43,707 bases of DNA from Cytophagaceae bacterium (GCA_027485575.1 JAIXQU010000176.1:1-43707), one strand, 5' to 3'; counted from the first letter of the stretch, positions 23,989-32,498 are shown. Notes: generated by a model from the sequence alone, not told the origin. Translations and numbers: made by a program.

Positions 23989-25005
23989 TTACTTTAGAAT
24001 TTCTTTTAGCCTGGCTATCACCTCTTTAACCTTTGCGTTCTGGTAGAAAATGGCATACATGGAATCAGCTATTGGCAATTGAATTCCAAGTTTTTGCTTC
24101 ATTTTGTACAGGCCTTCTATGGCATAATACCCTTCAGCAACCATTCCTAGCTCAATCTGAGCTGCTTTTATGGAATACCCTCTTCCAACCATATTGCCAA
24201 AAGTTCTATTTCTGCTAAAGGTAGAATAAGCAGTTACCAAAAGGTCTCCCAAATACGCTGAACTAAGCGGCTCTCTTTCAAAAGGAGAATAATGATGAAG
24301 AAACAAATTCATTTCCTGCATAGCATTTGAAACCAAAACTGCCTGAAAATTATCCCCGAAACCTTGGCCATGACAAACCCCGCAAGCAATGGCATACACG
24401 TTCTTCAATACCGCGGCCCACTCAAGTCCATCCAAATCTCCGGAAGTCTGAACAGAAATGTAGCGGCTTTGCATGATTTCCTTTAGGGAATTTGCCAAAT
24501 CCAAATCTAAGGAAGCAACGGTCAGATAGCTTTGTTTTTCCAATGCCACCTCTTCTGCATGACAAGGGCCACCAATCACCGCCATATCATTTGGGTCGGC
24601 AGCAAAATGACTGGCAAAAAAGTCAGTGACCAGTTGTAATTCAGCTGGCATTATGCCCTTTATGGAGGAAATAAGTTTTTTTCCTTGCAAAGATTCTTTC
24701 CGAATTGGCCGAAGAACCTGACTAACAAAAGCTGATGGAACTGCTATAAGGACGGCATCTGTTCCTTCAAGTGCAAGTTCAAGGTCATAAAAAACCTGGA
24801 TTTTCCTCCCTTTAAAATCGACATCAGTTAAATATCTGGGATTTTGAGAGAATTCCAAAAAATGTTCCGCATCTTCCTGTCGGTGAAACCACCACTTAAT
24901 TTCTATTCCAGATTCTGAAAATATTTTACAAAGTGCTGTAGCCCAAGATCCTGCGCCAATAATTGTTAAAGACTTAATTTGGATATTTTTATTCAATCTG
25001 ATCAA
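23989..25005 (-). CDS. gpsA: Glycerol-3-phosphate dehydrogenase [NAD(P)+]
   Basis: A 338-residue cytoplasmic enzyme that reduces dihydroxyacetone phosphate to sn-glycerol-3-phosphate for phospholipid synthesis. Motifs: dinucleotide loop GAGSWATAL at 17-25, SSIKG with Lys 116, GGPCHAEEVA at about 145-154, the catalytic Lys 201 in VLKNVYAIACG, and GDLLVTAYSTFSRNRTFG later. There is no ATG near the N-terminus: TTG at 25005 gives MIRLNKNIQI and TTG at 24996 gives MNKNIQI. The first overlaps the T-run of the terminator at 25003-25036, so the second may be the real start, or the gene may depend on read-through. The gene is convergent with lpxB. Confidence 0.95.
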   Translation of the reverse strand: MIRLNKNIQIKSLTIIGAGSWATALCKIFSESGIEIKWWFHRQEDAEHFLEFSQNPRYLTDVDFKGRKIQVFYDLELALEGTDAVLIAVPSAFVSQVLRPIRKESLQGKKLISSIKGIMPAELQLVTDFFASHFAADPNDMAVIGGPCHAEEVALEKQSYLTVASLDLDLANSLKEIMQSRYISVQTSGDLDGLEWAAVLKNVYAIACGVCHGQGFGDNFQAVLVSNAMQEMNLFLHHYSPFEREPLSSAYLGDLLVTAYSTFSRNRTFGNMVGRGYSIKAAQIELGMVAEGYYAIEGLYKMKQKLGIQLPIADSMYAIFYQNAKVKEVIARLKEILK

Positions 25006-25036
25006 AAAAAAAAGAGATTCAAAACTGAACCTCTTT
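25003..25036 (-). terminator. Intrinsic terminator after siaC, abutting gpsA
   Basis: On the minus strand the stem AAAGAG-G-TTCA / TGAA-T-CTCTTT has loop GTTT, one G-U pair and is followed by a run of about ten T. It ends 31 bases after the siaC stop, and its T-run meets the first TTG of gpsA. Confidence 0.75.
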
Positions 25037-25067
25037 CTTCTTAAATCAAAGAAAATGAAATAAAAAG

Positions 25068-25433
25068 TTAATCCAAGGTATGGTAAGAAAACGGAAGACG
25101 AAGCAACTCTTCAAACTCCTTACCACTCTCAAGCATATCTTCATCATCCTCAAAATGAAACCAGTTTATGGTAACATTCTCGCCACGTTTAAATTTAGTG
25201 AGCATGGAAAGTAAAACTTTGCTGGTAGCTGTATTAAAATACTCTAGTTTGATATTGATCTCAGTCTTTTCACTTGGATTTAGAAGATAACTTTCGATCC
25301 AGGTTAAAATTGGCTTGTAAAAAGTGGCGGTATCTTCTGGTAAAGACCTGCCAGAAAACTCAAGTTTTCCTATCGAAGAATCAAGAAAAACGGAGGGGGT
25401 TTCAAAAGTGGGCTGTAGCTTTAGAGTTTCCAT
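25068..25433 (-). CDS. SiaC-family regulatory phosphoprotein (DUF1987)
   Basis: A 121-residue small cytoplasmic protein of the SiaC/DUF1987 family. The family core is clear: LEFSGRSLPEDTATFYKPIL (24-43), then EYFNTATSKVLL (64-75) and FHFEDDEDMLESGKEFEELL near the end. Thr 68 in FNTATSK corresponds to the Thr phosphorylated by SiaB in Pseudomonas SiaC. In that system SiaC is phosphorylated by SiaB, dephosphorylated by SiaA, and in its unphosphorylated form activates the diguanylate cyclase SiaD. Here only SiaB is present, two bases upstream; no cyclase or phosphatase lies in the window, so the target is unknown. Confidence 0.9.
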   Translation of the reverse strand: METLKLQPTFETPSVFLDSSIGKLEFSGRSLPEDTATFYKPILTWIESYLLNPSEKTEINIKLEYFNTATSKVLLSMLTKFKRGENVTINWFHFEDDEDMLESGKEFEELLRLPFSYHTLD

Positions 25434-25435
25434 AG

Positions 25436-26005
25436 TTAAATATTATCTTCTTTTTGAATAAAAGTGGCCTGAAACGAAAAAAATGCATTCTCATTATCAA
25501 CCGGAGTAAATTGATACTCCAGCTTCTTTCCAGATTTTCTTGCAATTGAAATAAGGCCTAAACCTGCATTATTGGATTCCTTAGATTTCAATGATTCCTT
25601 AATTGCCTGCATGTGTAATTGCTTAAGACCATCTGAATCCAGATTATTAATTTGGTCAAGCTTTCTTCTCAGGTTTTCGACTTTGGAACTTTTAATTGTA
25701 TTGCCAGAACTGATATAAAAATCATTGCCCTCTTGACCAATAATGAAAATACTGTTTGGGAAATCAGTATTGCGGTCTGAATGACTCGAAATATTCTGAA
25801 GGCATTCAACAGCGATATTGAATGCCCTTCTTTTAGATATTCCATTACTTAGTTTTTGTTCTAAATTTTTCTCGGCAAGAGACAAAACTGACTGAGTGAT
25901 AACCTGGTTAAATTCCCCTTCATAGGCAATTATAACCTGATTATCTTCCATAGATCTATGCAACTCATAGACAGTTTTTAAATCATTTAATTTATTTGTC
26001 TCCAT
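25436..26005 (-). CDS. SiaB-family protein kinase (DUF6272, GHKL-like)
   Basis: A 189-residue cytoplasmic protein with a Bergerat-type ATP-binding fold. The N-box-like helix AFNIAVECLQNISSHSD carries Glu 67 and Asn 71, and a glycine-rich loop SNNAGLGLISIARKSGK lies at 144-160. The family phosphorylates SiaC on a threonine. The siaC gene starts two bases after its stop, so the pair forms one operon ending at the terminator at 25003-25036. No canonical promoter is visible in the 207 bases upstream; near 26049-26056 the minus strand has TAATTTG, with the spacing short by one base. Confidence 0.88.
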   Translation of the reverse strand: METNKLNDLKTVYELHRSMEDNQVIIAYEGEFNQVITQSVLSLAEKNLEQKLSNGISKRRAFNIAVECLQNISSHSDRNTDFPNSIFIIGQEGNDFYISSGNTIKSSKVENLRRKLDQINNLDSDGLKQLHMQAIKESLKSKESNNAGLGLISIARKSGKKLEYQFTPVDNENAFFSFQATFIQKEDNI

Positions 26006-26212
26006 TCAAATTTCGAAAAATGAAAAATACTTTTTTGGTGATGCCAAATTATCAAGAAACAAAATCGCTTGCCCTCGACAGTTGATTAAAATATTACACT
26101 GGAAATGAATCAATAAAAAGAATCTCTACATCAGATTTAAAAAAATTATATAGAGGAACATCAATCCAGAAGCCCCTTCTCAATAATTAAACTGAAAGCT
26201 TGGTTCAAAAAA

Positions 26213-27115
26213 TTAAAAGCAAAGTGCTGCTGCACCTAAAACTCCTGCATCATTTCCCAAAGTGGCTAACCTGAAATCCAGGGAATTGGTATAATAGGGA
26301 GGTAAATATGCATTAAGTACTTTCCAAACACCTGGCTTTATAAACTCGAATCCAGCAGATAATCCTCCACCAACTATAATTGTTTTTATGTCAAGGATTC
26401 GGATTAGCGCTATCAAACCTTCCCCAAGAATTTCGCCCACTTCATAAAAAACAGTCCTGGAAAACTCATCACCCTCTGAGGCAGAAACTACAAGTTTGGT
26501 TGCTGAAACTGGCTGGTCTCTAGGGATTATCGTGGTTCCATGGTAAGATTCCAGCCGGACAGTTGCAAGATTAATTATTCCTTGTTTTCCAATATTTCCT
26601 TCAAGATGTCTATCATTTCTACTTCTGATATGGCCCAGTTCAAGTCCATTCCCATCTCCGCCTGTAAAAATTTTTCCATCGATAACTGCCGCACTACCAA
26701 TACCCGTGCCTAAAGTGATAAAAGCAAAAGTGGAAGGTAATTTTTCTTTACAAAATTCTGATTCGCCCAGGGCTGCGGCGTTGGCATCATTTTCAAGAAA
26801 AAATTCAATGTCAGGAAATTTGTCTTTTAATCTCAAATACAGAGGTTGGCCATTTAGTTCGGGAATGGCCGGGATTTCAATAGGCACTCTCCTATCTTTA
26901 GAGATCATTCCAGGCAAGCCAATACCAATTTTTTTTACATCCTTGTGGCTTAATAATTTAAAAGACAAAATCTCAATAAACTTACCAATAAAATCTCCAT
27001 CCTCTTTTAGGTCTGAAGTATGGTAGCTTTGGAAATCATGGATGGTTCCATCTTTATCTACCAACCCAGTTTTGACATGGTTCCCTCCAATGTCTACGCC
27101 TAAATATTTTTCCAT
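26213..27115 (-). CDS. ROK-family sugar kinase (glucokinase-like) without the CxCGxxGC zinc motif
   Basis: A 300-residue cytoplasmic ASKHA kinase that probably phosphorylates glucose or a related sugar. Visible: the phosphate-1 loop VDIGGNHVKTG at 7-17, GIGLPGM at 64-70, ENDANAAALGE with catalytic Asp 110, TLGTGIGSA at 134-142, LELGHI with His 162 and the adenosine loop VGGGLSAG near 248-255. Most ROK proteins have C-x-C-G-x2-G-C-x-E just after the GH motif; here the stretch is RSRNDRHLEGNIGKQGIINL, with no cysteine. Such variants exist in ROK glucokinases, so activity is likely retained. It stands alone: 207 bases lie to siaB and a long empty gap is upstream. The minus strand has CATATTTG at 27167-27174, near the -7 consensus. 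Confidence 0.88.
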   Translation of the reverse strand: MEKYLGVDIGGNHVKTGLVDKDGTIHDFQSYHTSDLKEDGDFIGKFIEILSFKLLSHKDVKKIGIGLPGMISKDRRVPIEIPAIPELNGQPLYLRLKDKFPDIEFFLENDANAAALGESEFCKEKLPSTFAFITLGTGIGSAAVIDGKIFTGGDGNGLELGHIRSRNDRHLEGNIGKQGIINLATVRLESYHGTTIIPRDQPVSATKLVVSASEGDEFSRTVFYEVGEILGEGLIALIRILDIKTIIVGGGLSAGFEFIKPGVWKVLNAYLPPYYTNSLDFRLATLGNDAGVLGAAALCF

Positions 27116-27687
27116 TTCGGTTTTAAATATGCAATGAAGTTAAATTATAACAACAAGGGCCAAATATGCTAAAACTTACTACTTCCAAAAGGTATTACTT
27201 CATAAATATTGGAATTATTGCTTTAACGCTGTTTGAGGGCCAGAAACATTAAACAGAAAAAAAGAAGGTATTCAGCTTTTAAAAGGGCAGAATTTATTTT
27301 CCTTTTATTTACTAATACACTGTTTTTCAGACTATTATTTTTTGCGAACTTAGAAAGATCCGGCTCGAATTTCAGCACCCGCCAATTTGAACCATCTGAG
27401 GGATTGGCTTTTGATAAATTCATCTAATTGTGTTTCTGAATTCTAAAAATGGAAAATTATATTTTTTGATACGCAGAAGGCATATTGACATTTTAGCCAA
27501 ATGAGCGACCGATTCAATTGAATAGACCAAAGGCTTTGCAAAAAATTCGACACATATTGATGATTTTCTGAAGGTTGGATCGCGAACTCCGTAGTCTGGG
27601 TAAATTGCCGGAAATGGACCTTCAACATTTACCATTGGCGAATTAAAAAGTTTATATTTTGTTGGAGCCAATTTGAATATGGTATCC
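27116..27687 (+). other. Intergenic region without a supported gene
   Basis: 572 bases between the divergent ROK kinase and LolD genes. Short open frames exist on both strands (for example 27420-27671 on minus, 83 codons), but they have no start context, family resemblance or neighbour support. I see no tRNA, repeat or hairpin with a T-run. It may be a remnant or hold a small RNA. Confidence 0.4.
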
Positions 27688-27695
27688 TACTTTTG
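27688..27695 (+). promoter_or_regulatory. Bacteroidota -7 promoter element (TACTTTTG)
   Basis: An exact TAnnTTTG match. Transcription would start near 27702, past the TTG at 27700, so it supports the ATG at 27712 as the start of the ABC ATPase gene. TTGs lie upstream, but at 12 and 23 bases rather than 17-19. Confidence 0.6.
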
Positions 27696-27711
27696 ACCCT
27701 TGAAAAATAAA

Positions 27712-28374
27712 ATGATTTCAACCGAAGGTCTTAATAAATTCTATAAAGGTGCGGAGCAATTTCAGGCACTTAGGGATGTCAGTTTGGAAATTGCAAAGGG
27801 GGAATTTGTGGCAATAACTGGGCAATCCGGCAGTGGCAAATCAACACTTTTGTACGTGCTTTCAACGCTGGATACTGATTATGAAGGTGAAATAAAAATT
27901 AATGGAAATATTCTTAAGTCACTAAATAACAATCAATTATCCTCATTGAGAAATAGGGATATTGGCTTTGTTTTTCAATTCCACTATTTGCTGCCAGAGT
28001 TTACCGTACTGGAAAACGTGAGCCTTCCTGCAATGAAACTAAAAAGGTTTACCCCAAACCAAATCAGAGAAAGGGCCATAGAAAAATTAGAACTTTTGGG
28101 TCTGAAAGACCAGATTTCAAAAAAAGGAGGACAGCTTTCTGGCGGGCAGCAACAAAGAGTTGCAATTGCAAGGGCATTAATCAACGACCCTGTAATTATT
28201 TTTGGAGATGAGCCAACAGGTAACCTAGATTCCAACAATGCCAAAATCGTATTTGACATTTTCAAGGAACTTAGTGAAAAACACGAACAAACAATTGTGA
28301 TCGTAACCCATGACCCAGGAATTGCAGCCAAATCCGACCGCTGTATTACCTTGAAAGATGGAAGAATTGTGTAG
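27712..28374 (+). CDS. LolD/MacB-type ABC transporter ATP-binding protein
   Basis: A 220-residue cytoplasmic ATPase of the LolD/MacB/FtsE group. Walker A GQSGSGKST at 37-45, Q loop FVFQFHYLLPEFTVLENV near 87-103, signature LSGGQQQRVAIARAL from 142, Walker B with DEPTGNLD at 166-173 and the switch His 200 are all intact. LolD energises release of lipoproteins from the inner membrane by LolCE; MacB-like proteins use the same ATPase type. No permease gene is adjacent, as is common for lolD in Bacteroidota, so lolD is the best guess but not certain. The start follows from the promoter at 27688-27695. Four bases separate it from the convergent argS stop. Confidence 0.87.
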   Translation: MISTEGLNKFYKGAEQFQALRDVSLEIAKGEFVAITGQSGSGKSTLLYVLSTLDTDYEGEIKINGNILKSLNNNQLSSLRNRDIGFVFQFHYLLPEFTVLENVSLPAMKLKRFTPNQIRERAIEKLELLGLKDQISKKGGQLSGGQQQRVAIARALINDPVIIFGDEPTGNLDSNNAKIVFDIFKELSEKHEQTIVIVTHDPGIAAKSDRCITLKDGRIV

Positions 28375-28378
28375 GGAA

Positions 28379-30169
28379 TTACATTCGTTCCGGCATAACA
28401 ATTCCTAGTATTTTCCCACAAGCACGTATTACCTCCCCAGATTTAACTGAAAGTGCAACCCTGAATTGAACTTTCTCCGCAGTAGAAGCCTGAAAAATAG
28501 ATTCATGCGCAAAAAAGCTGTTGTATAATCGGCTCGTCTCATATAAATAGTTGGCAATAACAGCCGGACTATATTCAGTTGAAGCCTCTAAAACTATACT
28601 TTCAAACTTCAAAAGGTGCTTTAAAAGGTCTTTCTCAGATTTTTCAAGAGAATCTGGAATGGCTGTCAATTTCAATTCCAAACCTTGTTGAATGGCTTTT
28701 CTTGAAATGGCTGAAATTCTTGCATGGGTATATTGGATTGCTGTGGCCGTATTTCCATTTAACTCGATGGACTCCTGCGGATTAAACATCATCCTCTTTT
28801 TGGGGTCTACCTTGAGTAAAAAATATTTTATGGCACCTAGTCCGAGTACCTCATATAATTCATTCAGTTCATTGGCTTCAAAATCTGCAATTTTTCCCAA
28901 CTCGCTGGTTCTTTCCTTTGCAGTATTTACCATTTCATCCATCAATTCGTCTGCGTCAACAACAGTCCCTTCTCTGCTTTTCATTTTTCCGCTTGGCAAA
29001 TCAACCATGCCATAACTCAAATGATGAAGACCTTTTGCATATGACCTTCCGAGCTTCCTCAAAATATGAAACAATACGACAAAGTGATAATCCTGCTCAT
29101 TACCAACTACATAAACAGACCGATCCATTTTAAACTCTTTAAACTTAAGTTCGGCTGTTCCAATATCCTGGGTAATGTAAACTGAGGTTCCATCTGATCT
29201 TAAAACCAGTTTCTGGTCAAGACCCTCATTGGTTAAATCAATCCATACAGAGCCATCCTCTTTTTTAAAAAACACGCCAGATGCCAATCCTTCGTCAACC
29301 ACATCTTTGCCTAAAATATAGGTATCAGACTCATAATAGAATTTATCAAAATCGACACCCATCCTTTTATATGTAGCCTCAAACCCTTTATAAACCCAAC
29401 CATTCATGGTTTTCCAAAGGCCTAAAACTTCTTTGTCGCCAGATTCCCAATCCAAAAGCATCTTCTTTGCTTTGATACTCACTGGCGCTTTTTCTTTAGC
29501 CAAATCTTCAGAAACACCGTTTTTAACCAATTCAGCAACCTGAGATTTGAGAATCTGGTCAAACTGAACATAGTATTTTCCGACAAAATGATCCCCTTTC
29601 ATTCCTGATGATTCTGGAGTTTCCGTCATTCCGGATTCCATATAGGCAACCATAGATTTACAAATATGGATTCCCCTATCATTGACAAGGTTGGCTTTAA
29701 CTACATCATAACCAGCAAATTTCAACAATTCTGAAAGTGAATACCCCAGAAAATTATTCCTTAAATGCCCCAAATGAAGTGGTTTGTTGGTATTAGGTGA
29801 TGAATACTCAATTAAAATTCGCTCAGATTTTCCCGGTAAACCTTTCCAAATTTCAGAATCACCAAAATCCAGAAATTCTTTTTTCCAGGAACTATCCTTT
29901 ACAGAAAGATTCAAAAACCCTTTTACAACATTAAAATTCTCAATGTCTGAACAATTTTCCAATAAATATCCTCCGATTTCATTTCCAATTTGCTCCGGAT
30001 TTTTTCCCAATAACCTGGTAAACTGAAAACAGACCAAAGTAAAATCCCCCTCAAATTCAACTTTTGTGGCTTGAAGTGATATTTCGCTCAGTTGCTCGCT
30101 TGCTACCTTACCAATTGAAACAATTGCCTTGTGGATGTGGCTACAAATATTGGATTCTAAATTTTTCAT
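28379..30169 (-). CDS. argS: Arginyl-tRNA synthetase
   Basis: A 596-residue class I synthetase that charges tRNA-Arg. It has the N-terminal Add-1 domain (about 1-110), the HIGH box HLGHLRN at 132-138 after SSPNTNKPL, the catalytic core with VNDRGIHICKS, a KMSKS-like loop SGKMKSREGTVVDADEL typical of ArgRS, and a DALR anticodon-binding domain ending in the standard CGKILGIVMPERM. The length is usual. The -7 element at 30186-30193 gives a leader of only about 10 bases. It is convergent with the LolD gene. Confidence 0.97.
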   Translation of the reverse strand: MKNLESNICSHIHKAIVSIGKVASEQLSEISLQATKVEFEGDFTLVCFQFTRLLGKNPEQIGNEIGGYLLENCSDIENFNVVKGFLNLSVKDSSWKKEFLDFGDSEIWKGLPGKSERILIEYSSPNTNKPLHLGHLRNNFLGYSLSELLKFAGYDVVKANLVNDRGIHICKSMVAYMESGMTETPESSGMKGDHFVGKYYVQFDQILKSQVAELVKNGVSEDLAKEKAPVSIKAKKMLLDWESGDKEVLGLWKTMNGWVYKGFEATYKRMGVDFDKFYYESDTYILGKDVVDEGLASGVFFKKEDGSVWIDLTNEGLDQKLVLRSDGTSVYITQDIGTAELKFKEFKMDRSVYVVGNEQDYHFVVLFHILRKLGRSYAKGLHHLSYGMVDLPSGKMKSREGTVVDADELMDEMVNTAKERTSELGKIADFEANELNELYEVLGLGAIKYFLLKVDPKKRMMFNPQESIELNGNTATAIQYTHARISAISRKAIQQGLELKLTAIPDSLEKSEKDLLKHLLKFESIVLEASTEYSPAVIANYLYETSRLYNSFFAHESIFQASTAEKVQFRVALSVKSGEVIRACGKILGIVMPERM

Positions 30170-30185
30170 TCTAAAAAAAGGATTG

Positions 30186-30193
30186 CAAATATA
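30186..30193 (-). promoter_or_regulatory. Bacteroidota -7 promoter element (TATATTTG)
   Basis: An exact TAnnTTTG match on the minus strand, 17 bases before the ATG of argS. No clear -33 TTG. Confidence 0.55.
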
Positions 30194-30250
30194 GAACTAT
30201 GCCAGTGGTATAGTCCTGATCAGAATTGAAAAAAAGTAAATCTAAAAGAA

Positions 30251-31924
30251 TTAGAAACTTGCAGCAATAGAAGCAGAAACTCCTGAACTGGCAGGAACAA
30301 AACGACAAACACCTCCGACACAAAAAACACCTGCTCTTTGTCTGCCTCCGGATATAGAGACCCTTACAGTGCCTTTTGTATATCCGACTGAGCCCCCCAA
30401 ATAATGTATTTTTTGATTCTCAATCTTATTTCCATAATTGTACTCGTCATAAATGGCGAAAAAATAGTGCGAACCCATTTGATATTCTAACAATGCCATG
30501 GCCCAGGATCCATTGTCCTGGTCGGTTTGCAAATGTTGCAATTCGGTTCTTAATGTATGTTTCGGTTTAAATTTCCAGGCAACATCAATGATTCCTATAT
30601 GGGCATAGATAGTTTTTGCTGAGAGATTTAAAGCTTGCTGAAGAACTTGATTGTCAGCCTCAATAAATATGTATGAAACAATGGTTTTAACAGTTGGGCT
30701 TATTTTCTTTGAGATTTCCAGACTAAGATTTTGATAATAAGTGTTTTTACCCAAGCTCAAAAAATTAGAATTATACCCTTTTGCACTATCCTGACCAATT
30801 ACTTTTGTGGTCTTTAAACCTTTGATATTGCAATAATTAAATGAAAAACTGGTTCCATATTTCCCTCCTATAAGACTTCCTTCTTTGGCATTATAAAAAA
30901 TATCTGTCTGGGCACCCATCTCACCCAGGGGTTGCGTTGCATAGGGATATAAGGTTGCAAGTCTATAGGTATGTTGCGGGGTTAATGGTGGCAGGTAATT
31001 AATTGCCAACCTATTAAATGCAGCAGGTGATTCCCGGTCACCTCTGAAATCAAAATTATCTATTCGCTTTGCCCCTAAAGAGATGCCAAAACCATTAGCA
31101 GAAAATCCACCTGTTAATAGTAGGGCCTGTCCGGGTCTGTATATCTTTTTATTAATAGCACTTGGGTCATTTGCCTTGTAGGCATACTCCGTTTCAAAAC
31201 TGAAGGCATTTCTGGCAATTTTTGCTCTTCCGGAAAAAGCAGCCACATTTTCAGGAAGCCGCAATTGCGGGTCTTCATCTTCCTGATACTTACTAATGAC
31301 CCCTGCTCCTGCTGTAATTTTTGTTGCACTGGTTTCAATAGAAGAAAATAATTCATTAAAAGAAAACTCCATGTCCGCACCACGGATAAGTGCAGGACCC
31401 TGTTCGAAATTTATTCTTTGTTTTCCTACAAAAGCTTTTACCTGAATTCCTTCCAGCAAATTGTATCTTATTCTTGCCCCATCAATGGAGTTGTCAAATC
31501 CAAGACCCCAATCCCAATAACTTCTGTAAATCAATCCACTACCGAATTGTTCGTAAAAATTTCCGAGTGTTACGGATAGCTCCTTCCATTTATAATTTAT
31601 GAAACGGAATGGAATTCCTGCACCCTTTAATCCCTGGTCGTATCCTTGGAGCGGAGGTTGATACACTTCAAACCGGACTCCGCCTGACAAATTACCTCTG
31701 TCATACAGAAGGTTAAGATATGTATTGTTCCCAACCTTTTGAGGAAATTTCTCTGCCCTTGGAACCTTTGGCTCATAAAAATAATACTGGGCATCTGTTT
31801 GAAAATCACCATGAATATAACTTGCTTCCTGTGGGTCGCTTTCTTCCTCCTCCTGAGCAAATGAAGAACCCGCCCAAAAAAGAAAAAAAACAACCAAAAA
31901 AGTCTTCAGCTGCTTATCGTTCAC
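30251..31924 (-). CDS. DUF6029-type outer-membrane beta-barrel protein
   Basis: A 557-residue precursor with a signal peptide (start, then NDKQLKTFLVVFFLFWAGSS and FAQ) and an acidic mature start EEEESDPQE. The rest is a chain of amphipathic strands: GNNTYLNLLYDRGNLSGGVRF, the QPPLQGYDQG loop and GNFYEQFGSGLIYRSY match DUF6029 as I know it, and the protein ends with the barrel-type terminus SGVSASIAASF. Function unknown. I chose GTG at 31924: it puts the signal at the N-terminus and lies 13 bases after the stop of the TlpA-like gene, while ATGs at 31999 and 31984 would put some 25 extra polar residues before the signal and overlap that gene. It is probably co-transcribed with the thioredoxin gene. 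Confidence 0.8.
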   Translation of the reverse strand: MNDKQLKTFLVVFFLFWAGSSFAQEEEESDPQEASYIHGDFQTDAQYYFYEPKVPRAEKFPQKVGNNTYLNLLYDRGNLSGGVRFEVYQPPLQGYDQGLKGAGIPFRFINYKWKELSVTLGNFYEQFGSGLIYRSYWDWGLGFDNSIDGARIRYNLLEGIQVKAFVGKQRINFEQGPALIRGADMEFSFNELFSSIETSATKITAGAGVISKYQEDEDPQLRLPENVAAFSGRAKIARNAFSFETEYAYKANDPSAINKKIYRPGQALLLTGGFSANGFGISLGAKRIDNFDFRGDRESPAAFNRLAINYLPPLTPQHTYRLATLYPYATQPLGEMGAQTDIFYNAKEGSLIGGKYGTSFSFNYCNIKGLKTTKVIGQDSAKGYNSNFLSLGKNTYYQNLSLEISKKISPTVKTIVSYIFIEADNQVLQQALNLSAKTIYAHIGIIDVAWKFKPKHTLRTELQHLQTDQDNGSWAMALLEYQMGSHYFFAIYDEYNYGNKIENQKIHYLGGSVGYTKGTVRVSISGGRQRAGVFCVGGVCRFVPASSGVSASIAASF

Positions 31925-31937
31925 TCGACTTGAATTA

Positions 31938-32444
31938 CTAAAGTTTCGGTGTGTTTTTCTTAATAATTTCAAACAACTCATCTTCATCTCCAGGCGCATA
32001 AGAATTATGCTGCCAAAGAATATCGCCTTTTGAATTTACGACAAAGGTATGCGGGATGTTGTTTACGTTCAGTGCTCTTTTAAAGTCGCCATTGGGGTCC
32101 AACATAATCTGGTATGTCCAGCCCTTCCCATTAACCAAAGGACCTACTTTTGGAATATTCCTGCTATCGTCAATGGAGACTGCTACAATTTTAACCTTTG
32201 TTTCTTTTTGCCAATCAGAATAAAGATCCTTTATATTGTTTAGTTCAAGCATACAAGGTTTGCACCATGTTGCCCAGAAATTAATGACGGTCAAACCCTC
32301 CTGATTAAGTAAGCTTTTTGAATCCACATTTTCACCTCCCAAAGCCTTAAGTTGGACATCTGGTAATTTTCTGAATGAATTTTGAGAGAAAGATTCATTG
32401 CTAAAAAAAGTAAAACCTATTAGAACCAATAGAAAAGTTCGCAT
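31938..32444 (-). CDS. TlpA/ResA-like periplasmic thioredoxin-fold protein
   Basis: A 168-residue protein with a signal peptide (MRTFLLVLIGFTFFSNESFS) and one thioredoxin domain. The active site is WCKPC (Cys 61, Cys 64) in NFWATWCKPC, and the cis-proline loop is NIPHTFVV near 130-137. Proteins of this type reduce or shuffle disulfides in the periplasm. It lies between the Omp28-like T9SS gene and the DUF6029 barrel gene, all on the minus strand; it is 13 bases from the latter. The substrate may be one of these envelope proteins, which is only an inference. Confidence 0.92.
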   Translation of the reverse strand: MRTFLLVLIGFTFFSNESFSQNSFRKLPDVQLKALGGENVDSKSLLNQEGLTVINFWATWCKPCMLELNNIKDLYSDWQKETKVKIVAVSIDDSRNIPKVGPLVNGKGWTYQIMLDPNGDFKRALNVNNIPHTFVVNSKGDILWQHNSYAPGDEDELFEIIKKNTPKL

Positions 32445-32464
32445 TCTTTTTATTCCGGATTAAA

Positions 32465-32498
32465 TAAAAAGCCTGGAGAATGAATTCCCCAGGCTTTT
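32465..32498 (-). terminator. Intrinsic terminator after the Omp28-like gene
   Basis: On the minus strand the stem GCCTGG-G-GAAT / ATTC-T-CCAGGC has one G-U pair and a tiny loop and is followed by five or six T. It starts 13 bases after the stop of the 32511 gene. A T-run exists on the other side too, but on that strand the stem has an A-C mismatch. Confidence 0.85.

Noticed and set aside
27420-27671. 83-codon minus-strand frame in the ROK-LolD gap
   Set aside because: No start context, no recognisable family and overlapping equally open frames on both strands; not enough to call a gene.
27984-28421. 145-codon minus-strand frame
   Set aside because: Covers the LolD-type ATPase on the other strand, whose Walker motifs are intact.
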